Below, piece by piece: positions 25,894 to 34,220 of a DNA stretch of 64,000 bases; position 1 is the first letter of the stretch, and every line of letters begins with the position of its first letter. Below the pieces are notes generated by a model. The model saw only the letters and a list, made by a program, of their open reading frames with translations. It did no database searches and had not been told where the DNA came from. The position numbers and the translations under genes are program-made. This stretch comes from PALSA-1353 sp050012375 (GTDB taxonomy: Bacteria; Planctomycetota; Phycisphaerae; Tepidisphaerales; Tepidisphaeraceae): positions 73,119-137,118 of the forward strand of contig JBEKHH010000005.1 of NCBI GenBank assembly GCA_050012375.1, in the 5' to 3' direction.

Positions 25894-28278
25894 ATGCAGT
25901 TCTGGCAATTTTTAGGCGATCTTCATCCTCGCCTCGTCCAGTTTCCCCTGGTCCTTCTGCTGGCAGGCCTGATTTGCGATGCGGCGGGCCTGATCGCCCG
26001 CTCTCCCGCGTTCACCAAATCCGCCAAGGCACTCTCCGCCGCCGGAACATTTTTTCTCCTGCTGGCATTTATCTGCGGCATTTACGCGGAAGTCTGGGCC
26101 GGACGCGCCGGAATCCCCCAGGAACAAATCGAATGGCACGAACTCATGGCCAACATCGCCTCCTGGGGTTTCGTCGTTCTCATGGCCTGGCGATTGTTCC
26201 TCGACGACACCACCCGCAAATCCCTCGCTGCCTACGTCCTCATCGGCCTGGCCTGGTACAGCTTGCTCGTCATCACTGGATACTTCGGCGGAAAACTCGT
26301 CTTCGATTACGGCGCCGCCGTCGTCGGCGCACAGGCCAACGACATCCTCTCCCTCCACGATCTAAACGTCCTGGCCACTCGCCAAACCGATGCCAATCTC
26401 CGCTATTCCGAGCTGATGCACCACGTCGCCGGCTGGCTCACCGTGGCCCTCTCCGGCTCCCTCTTTGTCCATGCCCTGTTTCCCAACAGGGCCGATCGCC
26501 TCAAATGGGTCGGCCCGTTCCTCCTTCTCGTCGGCGGATTCGCCCTCTTCTTCTTCGCCGATTTGGATCTCTATCGCCTGAGCGATCTCCGCCAGCTTCG
26601 CGACCGCGAAGTCCAACTCCACAAAGCTCTGTCCATCATCCTGGCAACCGTGGGCGCCATCGGCCTGTGGCGAATCCGCAGCCGCGCCGCACAATTCACC
26701 TCCCGATCGATCCGGCTCTCCACCCCATCAAAAGTCATCGCCGTCATGGCCCTCATCGGGGGTGGAATGCTCTTCACGCACGTTCACACCGTCGCCCCCT
26801 ACGCCAACGTCGCCGCCGGAGTCTACATCGCCCACATCACCATGGGCCTCACCGCCCTCGGCATCGGCGCAGCCCGCCTCCTTCAGGATGCCCTCCCCCG
26901 ATTCCGAAAACCCTTCGCCCTCCTCTTCGCCATCCTGATGTGCGCCGAATCCCTCCTCCTCATCACCTACAACGAAGGCCTGCCCTGGTACATCGGCTAT
27001 GGACACTACAACCGCTGGGGCTCCCACCACAACGGAACCATCGCCCCCTACGGCCCCATACGCGCCGAGCTGACATTCGATCCATCCACCCAGCTACTGG
27101 ACGTTTATGTAAAAGATCGCTTCAGCGAAACCCCCGCCCCAGTCGCCGCGGGGCAAGTGAATCTCCTGATCTCGCGCGGCTACACCGAAATCGGCGTCCC
27201 CCTTCGGGCCGACGGAAATTCCAACCCAGCCTCCCATTTCTCAGCCTACGCCCCATTCCTCAAGAACACCCCAGCCTTCTGCGCAAGACTCGCGCTCCCC
27301 CTCGGCCGCTGCCTAAAAATGGGCTATTTCGATCCCTGGGTCTCCGATTTGATCCAGCCCGTCCCACCCAACCAACTTGCCCAATATCAATGCCCCATGC
27401 ACGAGGGCATCATCTCCGTTTCCCCCGGCTACTGTCCCCTTTGCGGCATGCCCCTCATGCCAATCCTCCGCACCCCACCCACGTCCCTCCACCTCCCCGA
27501 CTTCAACATGCGCCTCCAAACCACGCCCCCAGCCCCGGAAGTAGTCGCCGGCAAATCAGTCCTCCTCCGCCTCATCCCCGAGTACCACGGCCAACTGTTT
27601 CGCGACCTGATGATCGTCCACGAGCACCCGATGCACCTGATCATCGTCTCATCCGACTTATCCGACTACGATCACGTCCACCCCATCCCCCAGCCCGACG
27701 GCTCATTGCAACTCCCCTACACATTCCCCCATCCAGGCCAGTATTTGCTCTACGCCGACATCACCCCAACCGGCCAGCGCGCCCAAATCTTTCGCCTCCC
27801 GCTGACCGTCCATCCTTCCAGCCCCCAAACCGAGCTGATGACCAATGCGCCCGATCTAACGCCATCCCCCTCGCTGGCCAAGCCGCTCCCCGACGACCCG
27901 ACGATGACCGCCCAACTGATTTTCCAGCCGCGCACACCCGAAGCCGGCATAGAAACACATTTCCTCTTCCGCTTAACTGAGAATGGCCTGCCCGTAAACG
28001 ATCTGGGGCCGTTCATGGGCGCAATGGCTCACTGCGTGATCATTTCACAGGACACGCAGATATTTCTGCATTGTCATCCCGAGCAATTATTATCCCCAAC
28101 CCCCGACGCCCGCGCCGGCCCGGACATTCCCTTCGCCACCATTTTCCCCAAGCCCGGCCTATACAAAATCTGGGGCCAATTCCGCCGCGCCCAGAAGATG
28201 TTCACGGTAGATTTCGTGGTGGAAGTAAAATCCCCGCTCCTCCCCCCAAAGCTGATAGAATTCCTATTAGACGACTAA
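25894..28278 (+). CDS. DUF2231 multi-pass membrane protein with heavy-metal-binding and exported C-terminal domains
   Basis: A 794 aa protein. The first 350 residues hold a DUF2231-type membrane domain (FLGDLHPRLVQFPLVLLLAG near the start; WYSLLVITGYFGGKLVFDYG) followed by further helices. A soluble region then carries the short heavy-metal-binding motif YQCPMHEGIISVSPGYCPLC near residue 500, the pattern seen in copper-efflux proteins. The last 230 residues are beta-rich and end in MGAMAHCVIISQDTQIFLHC and PKPGLYKIWGQFRR, a module found beside such motifs. His-rich stretches suggest metal handling (inference). The ATG at 25894 was used. Confidence 0.75.
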   Translation: MQFWQFLGDLHPRLVQFPLVLLLAGLICDAAGLIARSPAFTKSAKALSAAGTFFLLLAFICGIYAEVWAGRAGIPQEQIEWHELMANIASWGFVVLMAWRLFLDDTTRKSLAAYVLIGLAWYSLLVITGYFGGKLVFDYGAAVVGAQANDILSLHDLNVLATRQTDANLRYSELMHHVAGWLTVALSGSLFVHALFPNRADRLKWVGPFLLLVGGFALFFFADLDLYRLSDLRQLRDREVQLHKALSIILATVGAIGLWRIRSRAAQFTSRSIRLSTPSKVIAVMALIGGGMLFTHVHTVAPYANVAAGVYIAHITMGLTALGIGAARLLQDALPRFRKPFALLFAILMCAESLLLITYNEGLPWYIGYGHYNRWGSHHNGTIAPYGPIRAELTFDPSTQLLDVYVKDRFSETPAPVAAGQVNLLISRGYTEIGVPLRADGNSNPASHFSAYAPFLKNTPAFCARLALPLGRCLKMGYFDPWVSDLIQPVPPNQLAQYQCPMHEGIISVSPGYCPLCGMPLMPILRTPPTSLHLPDFNMRLQTTPPAPEVVAGKSVLLRLIPEYHGQLFRDLMIVHEHPMHLIIVSSDLSDYDHVHPIPQPDGSLQLPYTFPHPGQYLLYADITPTGQRAQIFRLPLTVHPSSPQTELMTNAPDLTPSPSLAKPLPDDPTMTAQLIFQPRTPEAGIETHFLFRLTENGLPVNDLGPFMGAMAHCVIISQDTQIFLHCHPEQLLSPTPDARAGPDIPFATIFPKPGLYKIWGQFRRAQKMFTVDFVVEVKSPLLPPKLIEFLLDD

Positions 28279-28717
28279 CGAGTAACCCCCAACCCCGCGG
28301 CGTCGCCGTGGGGATGCCCATGGCAGTCTCGTTTTGCCCATAGCATTTCAAAGCGGAGCCATGCCTGGGTCTTGGCCCGATGAAACGCCTGCCTTAAGCG
28401 AGTCGAAATGCCTGTGTTGAGCTTGTCGAAACGCCGCTACACAAAACCCGAAAATGCTCTAACGCTGGACACCCGCGCGGCCGCCCAGTCGGATGGCGCA
28501 AGAAGCCGAAATCGGAGGCGAAATTAGAATAATCGTTTGCGTCACTTTTAATTCCGTCGGCGCGAGGGGTCACGCCTGCAACTCCTTGGGGCGCATGACC
28601 TCCCAGACGATGATGTCAGGGGTTCCCCGATGGCCTCCGTTGTCATGTTGTGTTTCCGGCGTTGAAGCTTCGCGCGTTCCGTAATAACCAACACGCTCGT
28701 GCAACTGACTGCCCGAT
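28279..28717. other. Gene-free stretch with a hairpin and a short direct repeat
   Basis: It contains an almost perfect hairpin at 28293-28313 (ccccgcggcg/cgccgtgggg) just after the stop of the 794 aa gene, and a direct repeat (aagcgagtcgaaatgcc and gagcttgtcgaaacgcc, 28396-28432). No convincing gene was seen; the open frame near 28493 has no recognisable features. Confidence 0.5.
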
Positions 28718-29107
28718 TCAGAAGCCTTGTCTTTTGTTCGTTTCGCGGAACAGCGGCGACTCGGCCAGGGTGAACAGCACCACCTCTTCGCCGGTCTCCG
28801 TACTGATATCGTGGTGCAGACTCACCACCTCCACGCCCGTGATCTCGTGGATCATCTCTTGCATCAGAGGCCCGGCGGTTTCGACGAGATGGGCGCGCAC
28901 TTGCTTGAGCAAGTCTCTGCCCTTATCCGTTGATTGCGACTTGACCAACTGCTGTTCCGCCGCCGTTAAGACCCCGATGAGACGAATGACCAGCAGATCG
29001 TCGATCAAATGCCCGTGAACGTCCCTTGGCCCGCGGCCCATGTATTCCACCTGAAAGCGGCTCATGCCCTCACAAACGGCGGCTTCGATTTCGCCCTGCG
29101 TTTTCAT
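28718..29107 (-). CDS. DUF2294 domain-containing protein
   Basis: This 129 aa protein shows the DUF2294 pattern: KTQGEIEAAVCEGMSRFQVE, YMGRGPRDVHGHLIDDLLVI, RLIGVLTAAEQQLV and VSLHHDISTETGEEVVLFTL. The family is small, cytoplasmic and of unknown function. In some bacteria it is associated with sodium or membrane-energy genes. Nothing next to it suggests a partner here. Confidence 0.8.
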   Translation of the reverse strand: MKTQGEIEAAVCEGMSRFQVEYMGRGPRDVHGHLIDDLLVIRLIGVLTAAEQQLVKSQSTDKGRDLLKQVRAHLVETAGPLMQEMIHEITGVEVVSLHHDISTETGEEVVLFTLAESPLFRETNKRQGF

Positions 29108-29299
29108 CGTGACCTCTCACGGAATAACACAGCGCAATGGGGCGTGCGGCGTCGCGACTACATTTGTATAATACTTTTTTATTCGCGATTTGCCACTTGC
29201 GTTGCGCAATATAATGTCTGTGATAAATTACGAACGTGCCGTTAAAGTGAATGCTTTGTACGCTTCGCGAGCAAGAAATAGTCATCGGATGACTAACTG

Positions 29300-29351
29300 A
29301 AGGACGGAAACCGGGACGAAGGACGGAAACCGAAGGACGGAAACCGGGACG
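29300..29351. repeat. Three tandem direct repeats of a 14-19 base unit
   Basis: The unit aaggacggaaaccgggacg occurs at 29300-29318 and 29333-29351. A shortened copy, aaggacggaaaccg, lies between at 29319-29332. It is in non-coding DNA next to a palindromic repeat. Confidence 0.75.
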
Positions 29352-29400
29352 TGAGCGGTTCCACGGTTACATCCAATCCGAAATCCACTTGAAAAAAGTG

Positions 29401-29456
29401 TCTCGCGCAAAGGCGCAGAGTCCGCCCTCTTTGCGCCTCTGCGCCTTTGCGTGAGA
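29401..29456. repeat. Intergenic palindromic repeat, 'cgcaaaggcgcagag' type, copy 1
   Basis: The left arm tctcgcgcaaaggcgcagag (29401-29420) pairs with the right arm ending ctctgcgcctttgcgtgaga (29437-29456). A second copy with the same arms lies at 51288-51357, 22 kb away. Confidence 0.8.
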
Positions 29457-29667
29457 TTCTTTCCTAGAGTCTGCGGCCAGGAAACCCGCCAAGAGCCTAA
29501 CCGCAGTGTTGCGCCTCCGTTTGGCTCGCCCGCCACGCGAAAGTGTGTTTTAGATGTAAGCCTTATCCTCCAAATAACTTGCGATCGCAGCATTAAGTTA
29601 GCATACACTAATCAAATCCAGAAAAGTGTTCAGTTCTGTAAACTTCTGTAAACCTCATCCACTGCCT

Positions 29668-30648
29668 TTAGCGCGGCACCGGCCCCAGGTTTGGATCGCG
29701 GCATAATTCGCCGGGCGGATTCAGAGCGTCGAGGGCCTTCAATTCCTCGGCCGACAGCGTCACCTTCATCGCGGCCATGTTGTCCTGCAACTGTTCGACC
29801 GTGCGCGGGCCGATGATCGGACAGGTCACGCCGCTTACCTGCAAACACCAGGCGATGGCCAATTGACTGGACGAAATCTGGTGGGCGTCGGCGAGTCTGT
29901 CGACGGCCTCCATCAATGGCCACTGGCTGGCGGGAAAATCGGTTTTGCCCTGGGCCTTATACCAGGAACCCTCGGGAATTTTGCGCCCGCCGCGCGTGTA
30001 GGCGCCGCTGAGCCGGCCGCGCGCCAGCGGCGTCCAGGCGATGACGGCGATCTCGTACTTGCGGCAAAACGGCAAGACTTCCGCTTCGATCCTTCGGTCG
30101 ATGAGATTGAGCGCGGGCTGTTCGATGTCGAACCGGGCGGTCCCCAATTCCCGGGCGATGAAGTGCGCTTCGGCCAACTGCCAGGCCGCGAAGACGCTGC
30201 TGGCCAGATAGAGCACCTTGCCTTGCCTGACGAGATCGTCGAGCGCGCGCAGCGTCTGATCGATGGGCGTATCGGGGTCGGGGCGATGAACGTGGTAGAT
30301 GTCGATGCGCTCCGTCTTGAGGCGCTTGAGGGAATTTTCGACTTCACGCACGATGTGCCAGCGATGGTTGCCGGCGTCATTCACATTCGGCGACCGTCGG
30401 CCATGGACCTTGGTTGAAAGCACGATTTTGTCGCGCACTCCGCGGTCTTTGATCCAGTCGCCGATGATCTCTTCCGATTTGCCGTCGTTGTAGACGTTGG
30501 CGGTGTCGATGAAGTTCCCGCCGAGTTCAAGATATTGATCGAGAATTTTTTTCGATTCAGCGGCGCTACTGCGTCCGCCGAAATTCATGGTCCCCAGACA
30601 AAGGGGCGAAACTTTCACACCCGTGCGGCCGAGAATGCGATATTGCAT
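29668..30648 (-). CDS. Aldo/keto reductase
   Basis: NAD(P)H-dependent oxidoreductase of the aldo/keto reductase superfamily. The 326 aa start MQYRILGRTGVKVSPLCLGT, followed by NFIDTANVYNDGKSEE (the catalytic Asp and Tyr), VLSTKVHG (catalytic Lys), IYHVHRPD (His) and the cofactor region PIIGPRTVEQL. All four catalytic residues are visible. Substrate is unknown; many of these proteins act broadly on carbonyls. Confidence 0.93.
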   Translation of the reverse strand: MQYRILGRTGVKVSPLCLGTMNFGGRSSAAESKKILDQYLELGGNFIDTANVYNDGKSEEIIGDWIKDRGVRDKIVLSTKVHGRRSPNVNDAGNHRWHIVREVENSLKRLKTERIDIYHVHRPDPDTPIDQTLRALDDLVRQGKVLYLASSVFAAWQLAEAHFIARELGTARFDIEQPALNLIDRRIEAEVLPFCRKYEIAVIAWTPLARGRLSGAYTRGGRKIPEGSWYKAQGKTDFPASQWPLMEAVDRLADAHQISSSQLAIAWCLQVSGVTCPIIGPRTVEQLQDNMAAMKVTLSAEELKALDALNPPGELCRDPNLGPVPR

Positions 30649-30888
30649 TGAATGATTCTCCGCTGAAAGAGCGGGATTCTATCAATTTTTGGATAAAGTC
30701 GCCTCAAGCGGACCGTCCCAAGCGCCAATCTTTACCAACAGCGCAAAAGCGCCACGACGCGAAATCCGGGCATGAACGGTCCAGGCAATCTCCGGCGTTA
30801 AGGTTTAAACGCCCAAACAGGTGAAATGCTTCAGGTTCGATGCGCGTTCGATTCGATCAAGCCGATGTCCCCCCTGGAGGAATGGACG

Positions 30889-33800
30889 ATGCGGACCAGA
30901 AATCTGTTGCGTTCTGGTAAGGCGGTTTTCGACGAATTGTACGAACCGCTTGAAAAGCGATTGATGCTGACGGGTTTGCCGGATATGCCCGACATCGTGG
31001 CGCCGGCGAGCAATCCGGCGTTGCCCTCGGGATTCGACGTCTTCACGCCGCCGGTGACAGCGACGGCGCCGGCAGCCGGGGCGCCGGCCATTGCGGCCTG
31101 GACCGAATCGGCCGGCCCGGGCCAGAGCATATCGATCAGCGTGACGCAGATTTCGGCGCTGCCGGCGTCGGATCAAAGTTCGGATACGGAATTTGTAACC
31201 TATGGTCAAACCAATTCCGGCAACGGCGCGCTGGTGTCGGACACCATCCAGCAACTCAGCCCCAATATCGCGTCGGTGACGCTCGGCCAGAACAACACGG
31301 CCAATTCGATGTACTTCCTGTGGGCCGAAAATGCGGACGGGTATAGCGCCCCCGTGGCGATCAACCAGGCGGACGCGTGGTGGGTGGGCCCGGACCAAGC
31401 CAGCGCGGGCCAAACCATTTCGGTGTATGGGCAGAATCTCACCTTTAGCGCCTCTAATCCAACATCGTGGGTTTACATCACCCAGGCCGGAAGCGGCACG
31501 GGGCAATGGGCCAGCGTCGTCAGCGCCAACCCATACAAAGTGGATTTCGTCGTCCCCGAGAATCTGGCCAACGGAACTTACCAGGTGTGGCTGCACAACG
31601 GACACGGGGGCGAGTACGGCTGGAGCAGCCCGGTGACGCTGACGGTGGCGAACCCGCTTGTCTTCAATGGCCCGGTGCTCAACGTTGAAGATTACGGCGC
31701 AATAGGGGACGGCGTGACGGACGATACGGCCGCGTTCCAGGCGGCGGTCAACGCGGCGAACAAATTGACCGGTGCGACGATCTACGTCCCGGCCGGCAAC
31801 TACCTCGTCACGCAGATCCATTTGGGTTCGGAGCAGCTTCTGGGCGACGGGCAGGGTACGACGACCATTCTCGAAAAGCCTTCGGCGACTCCGCCCGAGA
31901 CCATGCTTTGGCTCGCATCGGATTCGGAGATGAAGGACCTGACCCTGGATTCAAACAATGTGGCCCTGCCGGATGAGCTGATCTACGGCCGGTATCTCTC
32001 GGATTTGCACTTCGTTGATGTGACATTCAACGGGCACCTGGGAGGGTATTTCGACATCCAGGGCGATCAACTCGTGTTCTTCGAGAACTGCGACATGATC
32101 GGCGCGGGAGCCTTTCTCGGGACGGCGTCGCAACTGTTCATCGATGGGTGCAATTTTTACGGCACCAACGATGCCAATACCCTGCTCTATTCCTGGGGAG
32201 GCAGCGACATCAGCGTCACGAATTGCACGGCCCAGGACTACGACAATTCCGATCCCAACTCCGGGGCGGGCTGGGCCAAGGGCAGATTTTTTGCCGGTGA
32301 CGCCATCTGGGGAACGGAGAGCGGGATTTATATCGCGGACAACACGACGATCGATCTGGGAGTCAGGCCGACGTTTTCGGATACGAATGCGGGCGAGCAA
32401 ATCCTGTTTGAAACGCAATTCACGTCGCTCGAGCCGAACGCCACATTTGTCTCCGCCAGCGCCGATACGCTGACGATGGCAAATCTGACGAGCGGGTTCA
32501 CCGGGGCGGGGTTCGAGGCTGTCGTCGTGGCCGGCGACGGCGTGGGCGAGCACGTCGGCATCACCGGGTACGATCCGGCGACCGGCGTTATGACGCTTGC
32601 CGGCCCGTGGCCGGTGATCCCCGACGCCACCAGCGTCATCTCCCTCGGAATGGTGTTCGACGGCGTGGTCGTCTATCAAAACACGCTGCAAGGAAAGGGC
32701 GTAACCAACACGGCATCCGCGGGCTTCGAACTCTGGGGCGGCGGTCTGAATGTCATTGTGGACTCCAACACGATGGTGAACCTGCGATACGGAATTTATG
32801 ATGCGGCGTTGGATTCGGGCGGAAATGTCCAGGAGAGTTACTTCAATCTGTTACAGAACAACACGATCACGAACGTGCAAATCGGCATGATCCTCGAAAA
32901 CGACGGCACGTCCGGCCAGATCGGCATGCTGGGAGTAATCGCGCGCGACAACCAGATTAACACCGAGTCGGGAGAGGCATTTCTATTGAGGGACCAGCTG
33001 GATACCGGGAATCAGCATTTTTATTTGATTCTGGAGGGCAATACCGCGACCAACGAGCCGGTGGGCATTACGATCGGGACTCCCGGCACGGCGGCGACGA
33101 ATCTGTTGCTTGATTCCAATACGTTCGTTCTGGGCTCGGCGGCCGCCGGCGGCCCCGCCATCAGCGTGGAGGCGCCGCTGGTCCTGACGCAGGAGGGAAA
33201 CACGTTCACGGGCTTCGCTCAAATGTTCGGCGGGACGGTCACGCCGACGATCACATCGCCGTTTGCCGCCGCGGACGATTTGTTGGATTTCCCAACCACC
33301 ACTTCTCTGGCCGCATCGTCAAACTCGATCATGGCTGGGCAGGTCGTCGCGCTCATCGCCAGCGTTACCTCCGCCAGCGGCTCACCAACCGGAACCGTCA
33401 CCTTCATGGACGGCTCAACGCTGATTGGAACCGTGACCCTCAACTCCACCACGGGTCAGGCCATCGGCTATACCGCCTGGTTGCCCGCGGGCTCGAATAG
33501 CATCACGGCAATCTACAACGGGGCGAACGGATCTGCGACCAGTGCCGCGGCCCTGAATGAAACCGTCAACTCCGCCGCGACCACCACTTCTCTGGCCGCA
33601 TCGTCAAACTCGATCACGGCTGGACAGGTCGTCGCGTTCATCGCCACCGTTGCCTCCGCCAGCGGTTCGCCCACCGGGACCGTCACCTTCATGGACGGTT
33701 CAACGCTGATCGGCAGCGCGACCCTCGACTCCACCACGGATCAGGCCGTCGGCTACACCGCTTGGTTGTCGGTAGGGTTGAACGACATCACGGCAATCTA

Positions 33801-34149
33801 CAATGGGGCGAGTGGATTCCCGACCAGTTCCGCGGCCTTGAATGAAACCGTCAACTCCGCCGCGACCACCACTTCTCTGGCCGCATCGTCAAACTTGATC
33901 ATGGCTGGGCAGGTCGTCGCGCTCATCGCCACCGTTACCTCCGCCATCGGTTCACCCACCGGAACTGTCACCTTCATGGACGGTTCAACGCTGATCGGCA
34001 GCGTGACCCTCAACTCCACCACGGATCAGGCCATCGGCTTCACCGCTTCGTTGCCTGTGGGGTTGAACAACATCACCGCCATCTACAATGGGGCGAATGG
34101 ATTCCCGACCAGCACGGCAACCGTGCTGATCCTCACGATGTCCAGTTAG
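30889..34149 (+). CDS. Large exported protein with pectate-lyase fold and three Ig-like repeats, LEPR-like N-terminus
   Basis: A 1086 aa putative surface protein. The start contains DELYEPLEKRLMLTG, close to the LEPR-XLL sequence found near the N-terminus of many planctomycete exported proteins. An IPT/TIG-like beta domain follows at about 150-260 (DQASAGQTISVYGQNLTF). Next comes a pectate lyase 3/right-handed parallel beta-helix domain from about residue 265 (NVEDYGAIGDGVTDDTAAFQ) to 800. The last 285 residues are three Ig-like (Big_3-type) repeats of 95 aa. The ATG at 30889 has ggagg 8 bases upstream and gives a short basic start (MRTRNLLRSGKAVF). A polysaccharide-active or adhesive role is possible. 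Catalytic residues were not identified. Confidence 0.8.
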   Translation: MRTRNLLRSGKAVFDELYEPLEKRLMLTGLPDMPDIVAPASNPALPSGFDVFTPPVTATAPAAGAPAIAAWTESAGPGQSISISVTQISALPASDQSSDTEFVTYGQTNSGNGALVSDTIQQLSPNIASVTLGQNNTANSMYFLWAENADGYSAPVAINQADAWWVGPDQASAGQTISVYGQNLTFSASNPTSWVYITQAGSGTGQWASVVSANPYKVDFVVPENLANGTYQVWLHNGHGGEYGWSSPVTLTVANPLVFNGPVLNVEDYGAIGDGVTDDTAAFQAAVNAANKLTGATIYVPAGNYLVTQIHLGSEQLLGDGQGTTTILEKPSATPPETMLWLASDSEMKDLTLDSNNVALPDELIYGRYLSDLHFVDVTFNGHLGGYFDIQGDQLVFFENCDMIGAGAFLGTASQLFIDGCNFYGTNDANTLLYSWGGSDISVTNCTAQDYDNSDPNSGAGWAKGRFFAGDAIWGTESGIYIADNTTIDLGVRPTFSDTNAGEQILFETQFTSLEPNATFVSASADTLTMANLTSGFTGAGFEAVVVAGDGVGEHVGITGYDPATGVMTLAGPWPVIPDATSVISLGMVFDGVVVYQNTLQGKGVTNTASAGFELWGGGLNVIVDSNTMVNLRYGIYDAALDSGGNVQESYFNLLQNNTITNVQIGMILENDGTSGQIGMLGVIARDNQINTESGEAFLLRDQLDTGNQHFYLILEGNTATNEPVGITIGTPGTAATNLLLDSNTFVLGSAAAGGPAISVEAPLVLTQEGNTFTGFAQMFGGTVTPTITSPFAAADDLLDFPTTTSLAASSNSIMAGQVVALIASVTSASGSPTGTVTFMDGSTLIGTVTLNSTTGQAIGYTAWLPAGSNSITAIYNGANGSATSAAALNETVNSAATTTSLAASSNSITAGQVVAFIATVASASGSPTGTVTFMDGSTLIGSATLDSTTDQAVGYTAWLSVGLNDITAIYNGASGFPTSSAALNETVNSAATTTSLAASSNLIMAGQVVALIATVTSAIGSPTGTVTFMDGSTLIGSVTLNSTTDQAIGFTASLPVGLNNITAIYNGANGFPTSTATVLILTMSS
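33295..34149 (+). repeat. Three tandem 285-bp repeats coding Ig-like domains
   Basis: The unit begins with accaccacttctctggccg at 33295, 33580 and 33865, a period of exactly 285 bases (95 codons). DNA identity is very high over most of each unit, not only at the protein level. This suggests recent duplication or gene conversion. It forms the C-terminus of the large exported protein. Confidence 0.9.
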
Positions 34150-34220
34150 ACGCTCCGCCAGACCGCATGACTTGTCGCGGCCGTCATCCGACTCGGAATT
34201 GGTGTATAACGCTGGCGGAC

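Larger units (their letters stand above)
29108..29667. other. Repeat-rich gene-free region near a strand-composition switch
   Basis: This interval holds a relatively AT-rich stretch (about 29160-29290, with tttgtataatactttttt), three direct repeats (29300-29351), a palindrome of the 'cgcaaaggcgcagag' type (29401-29456) and a second AT-rich part (about 29560-29660). A single DnaA-box-like 9-mer with one mismatch (tgtgataaa, 29219-29227) was noticed. No gene is convincing. The + strand changes from C-rich to G-rich around here. Confidence 0.5.

Noticed and set aside
25815..27980. Open frame of about 720 codons overlapping the DUF2231 gene in another frame
   Set aside because: The translation is Arg/Pro/His-rich noise, while the main frame shows membrane helices and a metal motif.
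29219..29227. A DnaA-box-like 9-mer near the composition switch
   Set aside because: A single 8-of-9 match without a cluster or a nearby dnaA/dnaN is not enough to call an origin.
29282..29608. Possible gene on the minus strand through the repeats at 29.3-29.6 kb
   Set aside because: Its codons read through direct repeats and a palindrome, and no domain or signal is seen.
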